This document shows positions 49,109 through 59,574 of a DNA stretch of 64,000 bases, piece by piece; the stretch's first letter is position 1, and the number at the start of each line of letters is the position of its first letter. The stretch is from Botryotinia globosa. Its lineage: Eukaryota > Ascomycota > Leotiomycetes > Helotiales > Sclerotiniaceae. The stretch lies in contig RCSZ01000004.1 of the NCBI GenBank assembly GCA_014898425.1, forward strand, positions 1,178,001-1,242,000. The letters are read 5' to 3'. Under the pieces are notes generated by a model. That model searched no databases, was not told the origin of the DNA, and saw only the letters and a list, made by a program, of their open reading frames with translations. The translations under genes were made by a program, and so were the position numbers.

Positions 49109-49191
49109 TCTATCTGTCTATCTGTCTATCTGTCTATCTGTCTATCTGTCTATCTGTCTATCTGTCTATCTGTCTATCTGTCTATCTGTCA
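49109..49191. repeat. (TCTATCTG)n octamer microsatellite, about 10 copies
   Basis: Uninterrupted TCTATCTG units ending TCAGACC. Confidence 0.95.
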
Positions 49192-50201
49192 GACCATATA
49201 ATGAATGCCATCATACCAAGTACAATGGCAGAGGTATATAATCTTACATTGTGCTCCCTGTATACCTATTACCTAGGTACCTACTGTATTCTGCTGAAAA
49301 CACAGACATTACGGATACCTCTCATGCAGACTCGCTCGCTTGCGTGCGTAGGTGTCTCTAATTGTCCATTTTGCTTTTGCTTTGCTATTGCTATTGCTTT
49401 GCTATTGCTATTGCTTTGCTATTGCTTTTGCTTTTTCCCTTTTTGCATGTGATTCTTATCTCTCCACTCGCCTTGATGAATATAAATCATCCATCGTATC
49501 CAACCGGAACCTTAGTCCCACTTGGGCAATCCCTGTTTCTGTGGCTGCCCTGTTTCTGTTTCTGTGGCTGTGGCTGTGGCTGTGGCTGCACAAAGTCCAT
49601 ATCTGCTGATGACGGAGCTGGAGATGGCGGGGATGAAAAGGACAACATAGCTGGAGGTACCTACCTATCCATGGACATGTAAGATATATTGACTCATATA
49701 TCGCCTCATGTACCAACTTTTCCTTTCTGATATTCCTTCACTTATCTGTCCTCTTACCTCCTACCTCCTACCTCCTACCTCCTACACCTATCGTCACTCA
49801 CATTCCAAGGGGCCCAGATCCCGTAAGACATGGGATGAGGTGGGGGTGTTCTAGCTAGTACTTTGTTTGTATCCACCAACCTTGAGCCTAAGAAGGTATG
49901 GGTATCTCATTCCCGTCTTCCATTTGACTTTTCTACGCCTAACCAATTATATGAATTGATTTCATCGTTAGGGTTTGCGTACTCTCATACCCTAATACCC
50001 TTGGAGTACGAAGTAGAGTACATACAGAGAGCACGGTTTTGGAATTTCAATTTTCAACTGATCAGGATTCCGTGCCCCGCGAAGGATCTTTTGTGGGTAC
50101 ATAGGGTCCAAAGAAACAAATTTCTATTATATTCTAAAATACAAGCTAACACAGAAACAACCAACCAACCAACAAACGTACAACAAATCCCCAATACCCA
50201 A

Positions 50202-50870
50202 TCAAGACATAGGATGAGGATATGCCACAACCTGACTCATGACATGAGTACACAACTCACTACTCTGTCCCACCGTCTGCACCGTGTTCCAGTCCAAATA
50301 CCCATACACCCACTCACCCGGACTCATCAGCGCCGCGGGCGTATAATTCGCACAGTGCTTTACATAGATCAAATCATCCAGTGTACCGATATCGAAGCCC
50401 GCAGCCGTCATAGGGACCTCGCTCAAATTGCAGAGAAAGGCAACGGTACCTTGATACTGAGGAACAAATGTATTACTGATATCAGAAATCACATCTTTGC
50501 TCTGCATCATCATGCCGATCCCGAAACAGGGCCATCCTGGGGAGATGGTCGCGCAGCTACTGGTTGTGTTGGTTTGGAGATTGGAGCGCGCTTGGTTGGT
50601 GGCGGTTTCGGGGAGGAAGCCAGCGCCGCAAGTTGCCGTGGCGGCGGTGGCAGAGGCGACGAAGTCGGCGGTGAGGGTTCCGGTTGTTTGGATGGTGCTG
50701 CTGGATGAAGTTGTTGATGAGGTAGTGGAAGAAGAAGTAGTAGATGATGTCTTCTTAGTAGAACATAAAGAGGGCGTTAACGAACAATCCGTCGCTTTCG
50801 CCCTTTCCACTACCGCAGCCGCAATAGCATTGCCGATAAAGACAAAAATAAACACCCTATGAAGTCTCAT
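50202..50870 (-). CDS. secreted Ser/Thr-rich protein of unknown function
   Basis: Single exon, 222 aa from ATG 50870, chosen because MRLHRVFIFVFIGNAIAAAV is a proper signal peptide followed by VERAKA, a plausible processing site. An in-frame ATG at 50960 would add 30 residues. After the signal come CSLTPSLC, then a linker of about 25 Ser/Thr (TSSTTSSSTTSS), typical of O-mannosylated spacers, then a globular part with five further cysteines and family-neutral blocks (SPGWPCFGIGMMMQSKDVIS, YQGTVAFLCNLSEVPMT, YLDWNTVQTVGQ). I do not recognise the domain. No GPI-anchor signal is visible at the C-terminus (SQVVAYPHPMS). Extracellular or cell-wall location is inferred. Confidence 0.7.
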   Translation of the reverse strand: MRLHRVFIFVFIGNAIAAAVVERAKATDCSLTPSLCSTKKTSSTTSSSTTSSTTSSSSTIQTTGTLTADFVASATAATATCGAGFLPETATNQARSNLQTNTTSSCATISPGWPCFGIGMMMQSKDVISDISNTFVPQYQGTVAFLCNLSEVPMTAAGFDIGTLDDLIYVKHCANYTPAALMSPGEWVYGYLDWNTVQTVGQSSELCTHVMSQVVAYPHPMS

Positions 50871-52103
50871 CAGGTAGCTTTCGAAATGAAGTATTCCACA
50901 GCACGAGGTAAGGGATACAGTCAGTAAACTCAAACGAAATGAGAGAAAGACCGAAACCATGTATCGATATCAAGAGTGTGGATACATGAATAGCAAGAAT
51001 AGACAAAACTATCGGTTCATGGATAGAGATCTACACAGCAAGAGTTTATGTATGGATATCCCTTCTTTTTCTTTTTCTTCGCTGTTGGACCAGTCGGTCC
51101 ATATATAGGCTGGGTCATGTATCTCATCATGGTGCAGAGATGAGTCCGGATTCGCAACCGCATGAGGTCGGCATTCGTGTACTAGATTTCGCAAAGCCTT
51201 GCGAGAGACCTGTGGCGTATTGTGCGTATTGCGCTTTCAGCATTCTAGATTCTGGAATAGACTTTGAGCGTCTGCTTCAGTGATGCAGTGCTTTTTTAAT
51301 GTAGAAATGCATACATGTATGCTTCAATATATGAACAGTTCATCCGATCTCTCAATTCTGAACATCACATATATGCATGTCCTCATTATAATCAATCAAA
51401 CCAACCAAACTAAACACAAATCTCCAAACCACCAATAATCATTTTCTTTTCTTCCTTCTCCCATTTCCTACTTCCATTCCATCCATCGATTCTTCCATCC
51501 ATCCATTCACTCATTACATAATTCACAAACCCATCACCATCCCCCAAAGGTCGCAGGATCATATTAAGCGCCCGAGAACGGCGAAAGGATTTAGCAGACT
51601 CGCATTTATTGGGTTGGAACGAAGACCGCGTTTAGCTTTCCTGGATGGATGGTTGGGATATCAATTGGGATGGAGGTTTAGCGTGGAGGATGGAAGATGG
51701 AGTGTTTGCTGGATTGGGGTAGAAATGGATCATGTGAGGGGAACGTGTTTGTGCGGATGTAGTTGGAGTGTGGAAGATTGGTGGGAGGATTGGGATGTGA
51801 TTTTTCGATGTCAAATTTAGTTGATACGTTGATTGAGTGAGTTTCACTCCTTCATATTCTGTGAACTTTAAGGTGGTTATTGTCATCGGTCTTTTCTGTA
51901 CTCGGCTATTTGAAGTCACATTAATTGACTTGAGAAATATTGATAGCGTTCTTTCTAACCCCTCAGAGCAGAGGTCTTAACGCCTTTATTGTATTAATCA
52001 CACTTTCCTTGAAACTCCTTAGTAATGGGATTCGTTTTGCAACCAGCTATTTGAAATCACATTTATTGACTTGTTCTATATCGAGAGCTATCTCTCCAAC
52101 CCC
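50871..52103. other. intergenic, with decayed duplicate at the right end
   Basis: Promoter of the secreted-protein gene, then unremarkable sequence; the plus-strand frame at 51614-51820 is not convincing. The last 200 bp carries a degenerate copy of the 3' end of the neighbouring reductase gene. Confidence 0.55.
51904..52043 (-). pseudogene. degenerate tandem copy of the reductase gene's 3' end
   Basis: On the minus strand it still encodes RSFKESVINTIKALRPLL-stop beside the intact RSFKESVIDTAEALRPLL-stop, and the similarity continues downstream (CTATTTGAARTCACATTWATTGACTTG in both copies). The two copies are about 140 bp apart in direct orientation. Coding-strand differences in the aligned last 60 nt are transitions (GAT to AAT, GCG to ATA, GAG to AAG, TTG to TTA). 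Confidence 0.85.
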
Positions 52104-53292
52104 TCAGAGCAGAGGTCTCAACGCCTCCGCCGTATCAATCACACTCTCCTTGAAACTCCTGTACCTAAATCCCATTTCTCTCTCTGCTTTCTCTCCACTC
52201 ACACGCGGTTTCTCCGGGGTCGGTTCTACCTTTTCTACTTTCCCCGTTTCTGTATTATATCCTATGTAACCCTCCCCGGGATTTCCAACCACGATCTTCT
52301 CAAGAGCTTCCTCATCTCCCTTCTCCTTGAAATACTCCCGTAGAATATCAGCCTGCGCCTGTGGGGGCCCAGTTCCCACACACGCGATGTAGCGCTCGCC
52401 GTCTGATTTTTCAGGGTGTTCGTACGCCCAGATGTGCATGTACGCCACATCGCGCACGTCTACGGAGCTGCCGGCGCCGGTAGCGGGTGAGATGGTTTTG
52501 GTGGCGCCCGAGAGCATGTTGTAGATGGGTTTGAGGGTTTCGTTTAGTTTATCGCCTGTTTCGGGGAGGAATACTGGGGGTCCGGTGACGAAGGTGGGGT
52601 TGATGGTTGAGAGTGCGAAGGAGGGGGATTTTTCGGAGCGGAATTTCCAGACGGCGGATTCGGCGGCGCTTTTGGAGGCGGCATAGAGAAGTCCGGCGCT
52701 GGAGGAACGGTTTTCTTGGAGATTTTTTTGTGCTTGGGGGAGGTAGGAAGTGGCAAAGTCGCTTTCGGTGAAAGTGTAGGGGTCGGTGCGAGGATCTACG
52801 ACGGCGATGGCGGAAGAGGTTATTACTACGGCTTTGAGTTGAGGTCCGGCTTTTAAAGAGGAGTAAAGCAGGGTGTTGGTGCCGTCTATGGCTGGAGTGA
52901 CCATTTGGGCGTATGTGTTAAGGCTGAAGTTTGCGGGAGATGCGGTGTGGAAGATTCCATTGACGCCTGGTATATTGGTTAGTCGAATTCAGTTCATTTC
53001 AGATCGCACATTGAGAGTGAGGGGAGTGAGGAGAGTGAGGTAATTGAGATTTACCTTTAACAGCTTCGTCGAAAGCACCAGAGATTGTCATATCGGGTAC
53101 CTCGTAAATCTTCACTCGGTCGATATAAGGTGCATAGGGACCTTTGAGCAATGGCTCGGCGCTAGAGATACGACGGGTGGTACCACGAATAGAATAACCG
53201 GCTTGTAGAAGTTGAAAACCTAGAACACTGGCTATGTAGCCATTGATGCCTGTTATAAGGACCGTCTTATTATTTGAGGGTGGAATTGCCAT
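52104..53292 (-). CDS. NAD(P)-dependent epimerase/dehydratase-type reductase
   Basis: Two exons: 53292-53055 and 52966-52104, giving 366 aa. Start ATG 53292 (MAIPPSNNKTVLITGINGYI) places the TGxxGYIA dinucleotide motif close to the N-terminus, as usual; in-frame ATGs lie 15 and 63 nt upstream. The intron joins DEAVKG to VNGIFHTASPANF. Short-chain dehydrogenase extended fold with HTASP, VITSSAIAV, catalytic YxxxK in LLYAASKSAAES, and INPTFVTGPP. Closest in type to fungal ketone/aldehyde reductases of the Gre2 or dihydroflavonol-reductase-like group. The substrate is unknown; carbonyl reduction with NADPH is expected. The 3' end has been tandemly duplicated, and the copy has decayed. Confidence 0.87.
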
Positions 53293-53658
53293 TTTGAAGT
53301 AGGGCATGTGTGACTGCTGTTGGATTTTAAAATGATTGACTTGTAGAAATAACAAGTAATGAAGAAAACTACTTCGTTTGACGCTTGATATCCTTATATG
53401 CTCTTGGTAATATGAATTTGAACTTTAATTGACAGAAACTGTCCTACGTGATGGACCCACTCGACACATATATATATACCCGATCTCCTTCTTGGGGGCT
53501 CCATACAAAGCACCAGATATGACGAAACTGGCCACGTTACTAAGTCGGAGAATAGAGATCAATATTCCTACCGAAAAACTCATTTCCAATATACAATTTT
53601 ATACCATCAAGCTTAGAATCCATTGTGGAACCATTGTGAACCTCGGAATGATATTGTC

Positions 53659-54556
53659 TACCGAGGCCTATAAGGAACATTTGATATAAACCCCAAAAAT
53701 AGATTTCTGCCTAAGCTAAAAATGTATTTAGAATTTAGAGGTGTATATATATTAAAATAAACTTTTAATCCAGTATATAATTTTAAAGAAATTGATAAAA
53801 TAGAATAAAAAGATATATTTTTATGAATTAGAATTCAACAATCGATTCCTTGAATTCTAATTAATAAGATTATCTTTTTTCTTTTTATTTTATTAATTCT
53901 TTTAAGGTTTTGTATTGAATTTAATAGTTTCTTATATAAGTTAAAGATTAATTAATAATTAAACCTAATTTTTAAAATATTAATAAAAAATGTTTTGAAA
54001 ATTAGAGTTTATCAAAGTAGAATTAAATATAAAATTCTATTCTTAAAATAATTCAAAAAGATTTATATAAATCAATTCCTTGAATCTTAATTAATAATTA
54101 AATCTCTGTTCTTTTTATTTTATTAATTTTCTAAAAATTGTATACTAAATTGAATATTATTTTTTATATAAATTAAGATTTTAGTTATTTAAGCTTGAAT
54201 TCGAAATAAGCAAGATAAAGAATTCTTATCGAAATTCTTTTGTTTATAATATAATAATCTGTATATAAAAAGAAAATTATTCAAAAAAAAATTATATTAG
54301 AACTCGAATATTAATATATTTCTTTTTAAGAATTCTAAAATAGATTTTGAAATTATAATAATATTAATAATAATAAGAGTTTTCTAATAATATAATATTT
54401 TCTATAATAAAATTATAATTTATATTGTTTTATATAATACAATTTTTATTTCCAAAATTTCTATAAACATACCATACAAATTATAGAATTTTTTTTGGCT
54501 TCAGGCAGAAATCTATTTTTGGGGGTTTGGCCAAATGCGCGTTATCGGCCTCGGTA
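53659..54556. mobile_element. AT-rich terminal-inverted-repeat element flanked by TA
   Basis: Inverted repeats of about 60 bp: the left starts TACCGAGGCC, continues CATTTG, AAACCCC and AAAAATAGATTTCTGCCT; the right is its complement (AGGCAGAAATCTATTTTT, GGGTTTGG, CAAATG, GGCCTCGGTA). TA flanks both outer ends, fitting Tc1/mariner-type target duplication. The interior (53725-54490) is almost only A and T with no open frame, as expected of an element converted by repeat-induced mutation. No transposase is recognisable, so the class is inferred from ends only. Confidence 0.8.
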
Positions 54557-54633
54557 ACTTCGGATGTTTTGTATTTATGTCTTTGCTTCGTATCTGATTA
54601 CGATCAGGAATCGGAAGCCGAGAAGCCTACATA

Positions 54634-55002
54634 CAGTAGAACTTGGCTATACCGGACTGGGATATACCGGAATCTTGGATATATCAGAATAATTTCCTTA
54701 TTTGAATACTTTTTATATAGTAATATTGGATTTTTTGAATATATTAGTATATCGAATACTTTTTTTATAAATCCGATAAAATTTTTAGTAATAAATCTAG
54801 TTGAATAAGCTTTCTTTTTTGATTAATAAGTATAATTTATTTTAATCACATGATTTTTCCGAAAATATTGGAGTTTAATACAAAAATCGGATATAAATTT
54901 TGGTTAGAAAACTTGGGCCATTATTTTTTATATCGGAATTTTGGATATACTGGATTTGATTGGTCGAAAATCTCAGTCCGGTATAACCAAGTTCTTTTGT
55001 AG
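54634..55002. mobile_element. short non-autonomous Tc1/mariner (pogo/Fot1-like) element
   Basis: Left end CAGTAGAACTTGGCTATACC and right end complement CTACAAAAGAACTTGGTTAT share AACTTGGYTATACCGGACTG. A TA dinucleotide lies on each side. Ends of the CAGTAGAAC type followed by TATA-rich motifs are typical of fungal pogo/Fot1 elements. The 369-bp body has no coding potential; it contains further TATACCGGA-type subrepeats. Classed as a miniature inverted-repeat element. Confidence 0.8.
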
Positions 55003-55279
55003 TAACATAATCAGGGATGAATATTACTCAGGTCAGACTGACAAGTATGCTTGCTAGATGCTGATTAATCAGCAAGTTACAAGCGAAGAAATCATTTATT
55101 CAACAAGAGAAGACAGAAAAAAATAGATATGCAACAAAACATGTGTGTTAGACATGGCACGTGAGCGGTCAAAACTTATCTTCTTAACAGCAGGCGGTGT
55201 ATAATTTTAACGGTTTAAAACAATTCCACATGAACGTCAAATCCTTTAGAATTCACACACCATCAACCGCTTCAAAGTC

Positions 55280-56977
55280 ATGAGTACTACTAAACTCATT
55301 CCCTCACGCCCTCTATTGCGTTATCTCAATGAAAATATATCCAATACCTTAGTCCGCTCGTTCTGCCACTCAGTAACCCAGCAGTCATCTACGAATTCGT
55401 TGCGCCGCTCCATCCTACTTCGCCTTCCTCAACAATGTCGCCATATCATGTTGTCACGAATCGCGGAAAAGACAAAACGTGGGAAATTGCAAGCTGATAA
55501 CCATAAAATTTTGGATTATATCAAGACATCGCTATTTTCTCAAACAGATTTTCAATCACAGAAGATTATATTATGGGCAGAAGCGGATAAAAAGCCTTAC
55601 AGCAAGCCGCACAAGTTCATCGGCGTAATGACGATAGGTGATGTAATGAAAGACTACCTGTGCAAAAGAGAAGAATCGTTATTGGACCCGGGAGAAGGGA
55701 CGAGCTGGATGCTAGTGCCTAGAACTGGGTTCCAAAATATCTCAAGGGGAGAGCGTCATGAACTGCAGTCCATAGCTAAACGTATTCATGATCTGGGAGC
55801 AACAGACTCTGGCGAATATGTTTTGATCAAACGAAAATCCTTCATGGTACCAAAGCCTGGAAAAGCAATGAAAGCCAAAGGAGGTCGTGGTAATGCGAAA
55901 CTTATACATTTGACAAAGGATGTTACGGGCGATAACCTGAGCGTGATGTTGGCAAAAGCTTATTACTTTTTAGAAACACGCAATTACAATGCAGAGTTTC
56001 ACATACATTTCGCGAAAAATCTTAAATTCAGCGAAGATGAGATGTTTCAAAAGATTATGGGGATGCCCGGTGGTTTGGCTCTACATCCTCAAGTCATTCA
56101 ACGCCAATTGCCTAGTCGTTCCCGGATCAATATAAAGCCTTGGAGTAATGGAAGAGAGCTTGTATGGGTTGTAGGGAGAAATGCATCACGCCAGCAAGAG
56201 GAATTGGTGTTACTTGCTAGGGATAACATTGCTCAGATGAAAGGAACTCATGAATTTGTAATTCACAGAGGAAAGGAGATGAAAAAAGATAAGAACTGGA
56301 GATTGAGCCAAGATAAACGAGAGATCGAAGCCTTGGAAAAAGAAGGCAAATCTTTCGATCACGTTCTTGAACGACAAAGGGAAATCAAGGCGCGTGAGGA
56401 CGGTCTAAAATCAATGTTTAAGGAGGTGAAATTGGCACGAAGGCAGAAAGAAAAGGATAGGAAAGCGCGAAGGATTGAAGAAAGACTTAGGTATCAAGCA
56501 CGCGGGCGAGCCATGTTGGCTGGTCGTTTGGAGCGTAAGAGAACATTGAGAACACGTTGGGAGCGAAGAAAACAAAATCTAAGAGCAACGGAGAGTGAAA
56601 GAAAAGAGCGCGATGCGATGAGAGCGTCTTTCCTAGCTCGGAGGAAAGCGATGAAGGCAGAACTAAGAGCCGAGGCTATGATAGGCACCGTGAATTATTA
56701 CTCGCGATCGGTCCAGACAGGAGAAAAAGGGGTAGAGCAAAACGGATCAGCTACGAGAAAAATAAGACTAGTCAAGTTCAAGAAGACAGCAAGGGATGTA
56801 GCGAAGAGAACATCGCTTTTACGATCTCCACATCCTGCTGCACCGACTGCTTCGAGAATTAAAAGTCAAAGGTCACTGAGTCAAAAAAGAGCAATTGAAG
56901 TGAAGGCAAGAAGGGAGCTGAAGTTGAGGAGGAAGAGAGCAAGCCCTATTCGGTCGAAATTTGAGGATATGATCTAG
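55280..56977 (+). CDS. basic protein with IF3-C-like segment, probably mitochondrial
   Basis: Intronless, 565 aa. The N-terminus (IPSRPLLRYLNENISNTLVR and RRSILLRLPQQCR) is Arg/Ser-rich and nearly acid-free, as in mitochondrial targeting sequences. The middle has a segment KLIHLTKDVTGDNLSVMLAK followed by AYYFLETRNYNAEFHIHF, which resembles the C-terminal domain of bacterial-type initiation factor IF3. The rest (about 335-565) is a very basic helical region with repeated ARRQKEKDRKARRIEERL-type heptads. A role in mitochondrial translation is suggested by the leader and the IF3-like part but is not established. The gene begins 277 bp after the short inverted-repeat element, so that element may lie in its promoter. 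Confidence 0.65.
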   Translation: MSTTKLIPSRPLLRYLNENISNTLVRSFCHSVTQQSSTNSLRRSILLRLPQQCRHIMLSRIAEKTKRGKLQADNHKILDYIKTSLFSQTDFQSQKIILWAEADKKPYSKPHKFIGVMTIGDVMKDYLCKREESLLDPGEGTSWMLVPRTGFQNISRGERHELQSIAKRIHDLGATDSGEYVLIKRKSFMVPKPGKAMKAKGGRGNAKLIHLTKDVTGDNLSVMLAKAYYFLETRNYNAEFHIHFAKNLKFSEDEMFQKIMGMPGGLALHPQVIQRQLPSRSRINIKPWSNGRELVWVVGRNASRQQEELVLLARDNIAQMKGTHEFVIHRGKEMKKDKNWRLSQDKREIEALEKEGKSFDHVLERQREIKAREDGLKSMFKEVKLARRQKEKDRKARRIEERLRYQARGRAMLAGRLERKRTLRTRWERRKQNLRATESERKERDAMRASFLARRKAMKAELRAEAMIGTVNYYSRSVQTGEKGVEQNGSATRKIRLVKFKKTARDVAKRTSLLRSPHPAAPTASRIKSQRSLSQKRAIEVKARRELKLRRKRASPIRSKFEDMI

Positions 56978-57535
56978 AATTTGGAAATGGTACAAATATA
57001 GATATGGAAAATTACATTATGATACCTTCAGTTCATAATCTCTGCAATTGCTCAGGGTGTATTTCTATGAGCCAAGGCATGTAGGATTAAAAAGATAGGT
57101 AAGTGTATTGTTACACGAAGTTAGACCAAATTTGAAAATTACATCCCACCTTTTCGCTTGAGGGGAGCATGCCACTTTGACATCGCAAGGATTCTGATGG
57201 CGGCTTTATCTGGTGTTATCATCCATTTGATGGGTTGTAATTCGGACTTAAGGCTATTTTAGTCGGTTGTGGGCGAAGTTATTTTTTTCTATTCCAATGA
57301 CAAGCATGAGAACATTGCCGCATAGATTCCTGTAGCTGGGATTGGTCAAGTACTCTGTTGATGCGGCTGTGCTTACTTTTGATCCCACGTCGCGGAACGA
57401 CGCAGTCCTCGGGCTCGTCCTTAACATGTCTTTTCGTTCCCGCAATTGATTTCAATTTATATCATATTTCCTTTCGTGCAGAATATAATTATTTCACGAG
57501 CTTCGAAACAGATCTTGTCTTTCAACACCATACTC
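56978..57535. other. intergenic, no gene seen
   Basis: 3' flank of the basic protein gene and promoter of the broken ankyrin gene. The frame at 57254-57445 (minus) is unsupported. Confidence 0.55.
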
Positions 57536-59574
57536 ATGGCAGAAATTGGCATCATTGCCAGTGGCATGGGCATAGCCTCGTTGGGGCTTCAGCTCATGGA
57601 CGGCGTTAGAAAATTGAAAGAATTCTGGGACGAGGTTAAAGAAGCCCCCGAAGATATCCAGTATGCCCTTGAAGAGCTCGAGGCACTAAGTCTGGTTCTT
57701 TCCGATATCCACACATCGAATTCAAATCTGCCATCGATTCCCTCGGCTACGGTCACAAGGTGCTTAGAGCTTTGTCGCCGTGGAACGGATATCCTCAATA
57801 CAACCGTGAAGGATCTGAATGGGGCTATCTCCAAGCGACGCAAGATTGGTAGCGCGAAAGTGGTTTTGAAGAAAGACACACTCGATAAATTTCGAAATCG
57901 GTTGAGGGATGCGCAATATATGCTTATGCTTTCTCGGCAGACATACTCGGACGCACTTCAAATGGAATACCACAAGCTTCAAATAGAGGCAGTTCAAAGT
58001 AATGCAACCCGTCAGCTGCAGGAATTTGAGGAGCTAAAAGTTTGCATTACACGTTCCGCCAATGTCATGTCTAGTACCGTGCTTCAGTCACGCGATACTG
58101 TGGTTTATGATTATGAGACGAAGAGACCCATGAGAGGTAGAACACGAACGAAGCTTGATGAGCAGGCTAAGCGCTTTCAAAAGAAGTTCAACACTCCTCA
58201 GTTGTTTTCATCATCGAGCTATACTTGGGTTTTCTCCGGGTATCAAGCACCTTCAGGATGGACATTCAACTTCCGACAATACTACACAGTTGAATTTGAT
58301 TCGCCGGCTTGGATATGTGTACATACAGGAGACGTGTCTGGGCTCCAGTTACTGTTGCAGAGTAAAAGTGCCACCCCATTCGATAGAATCATCGACTTTG
58401 GTATTACATTACTTGATGTATGTAATCATCCCACCCCCCCCCCCACCCCCCAAGAACCCTGACAGTCTAATTTGCAAAGTTTGCTAGCATGCATGGAAAT
58501 TATGATATGTGCCGTCTCCTGCTCGATCAAGGAGCAGATCCGAATGACTATTTCCGGACTTATGTACTCTGGCCTTTACAGCATACACGGCTTTAAATAA
58601 CTAGATGAGGCAGGCCTGCGTTGATGTGGAGTGCCTACTCGGACGAAAGGTCCTCTCAGAAAAGGGTAATGCAACTATTGTATCCAATATCTGAGATTCA
58701 AAATGGACTGGACCAATTCTTGAGCACGCGTTTTAATTCTGAAGATCTGGCTTGGTTGCTTAACAAGATTGATCCGACATTCAAAGAATGGAGTTTGGAG
58801 GAGAGAATGACATTCGCACTGAAATATTCTTGCAAATGGCGCAAAGTGGGGAGCTGTACAGCTGACATTGTATCACTAATGCTTCACAAGGATCAGCTGA
58901 ACGAAGTTTGCTGCAAGATGGTTATCAGATGCCACCCTAGATCTATTGGCGATACTTTTCTATCAAATGAGCTTGGGGTTTTTGGTTTTGCAGTACAGGA
59001 TTGGTTTAAAAGAACAGGCGAGTTGTTTATGTATTACGACTCTCCTCAGCCAAAAGCTGGGAAATCAGAATCTGGACCGAGTGATCGATTTTTAAAGGAC
59101 GAAATCTTGACATCATTCGAATTTTTAAAGCGGCTCGTCGCCGCGGGGTCAGAAATTTACCGAGGAAGTTTATTGTATCATCTGTTGGATGAGATTTTGG
59201 GGACTTACGCCCCTGAAATACTCCGATCATGGGTTTGCCCAGTCTTTGTGCGACTTTGGCTCGAGATACTATAAGATTCTGGCATTGATCTGCTGAGATA
59301 CGGTAAAGTAGAGCACGATAAATTTCTGGAGATTGACAGCAGATGGACGCTCTACTTCAGTCCACGGAAAGAGGTGGTTCGTCCAGGTAAACAGCGCTAC
59401 GGGGGCACTTGTGCCCAAATAATAAGCTTTGTCTATGGACCAGCTCCTGAGGATTGGAAGTTTTGGTATTCCTTGGACGAACCGTATTGGTACTACTACA
59501 AAAACTTACGGGATTTCTGGGAACTAGTTGATCATCCAGAGAGAGGGATGCCTGGAGCTTGGGAGGAGTATTAA
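57536..59574 (+). pseudogene. broken HeLo/SesA-like domain plus ankyrin protein gene
   Basis: Exon 1 (57536-58417) is intact and encodes 294 aa starting MAEIGIIASGMGIASLGLQL, a HeLo/SesA-like fungal N-terminal domain, then a coiled region and SPAWICVHTGDVSGLQLLLQ, the start of ankyrin repeats. A 62-nt intron with two poly-C tracts joins LLD to FASMHGNYDMCRLLLDQGAD, a good ankyrin repeat. The frame then stops at 58594 (TAA) and 58606 (TGA). From 58621 it reopens in the same frame for 217 codons, stops at 59271 (TAA where WLEIL-Q-DSGIDLL would be expected) and continues to PERGMPGAWEEY at 59574, the conserved C-terminal tail type of this family. As it stands a 332-residue protein can be made. 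Further introns could rescue part of the middle but not the stop at 59271 in any obvious way. Confidence 0.7.

Larger units (their letters stand above)
48138..50201. other. 2 kb intergenic stretch dense in tandem repeats
   Basis: Reticulon promoter at the left. At least five unrelated tandem repeats lie here: GGTA, a 23-mer, a 13-mer, an octamer and a TGCTATT-type run at about 49375-49435; GGCTGT repeats follow at about 49550. All long frames in the interval are repeat artefacts (YLLPCLLRTYSHAYSVP, CLSVYLSI). Confidence 0.6.
53293..55279. other. intergenic, filled by two inverted-repeat elements
   Basis: The reductase promoter is followed by an extremely AT-rich 0.9 kb element and a 0.37 kb element (both listed). 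No coding sequence; the frames at 53429-53689 and 54527-54808 run into the elements. Confidence 0.7.
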
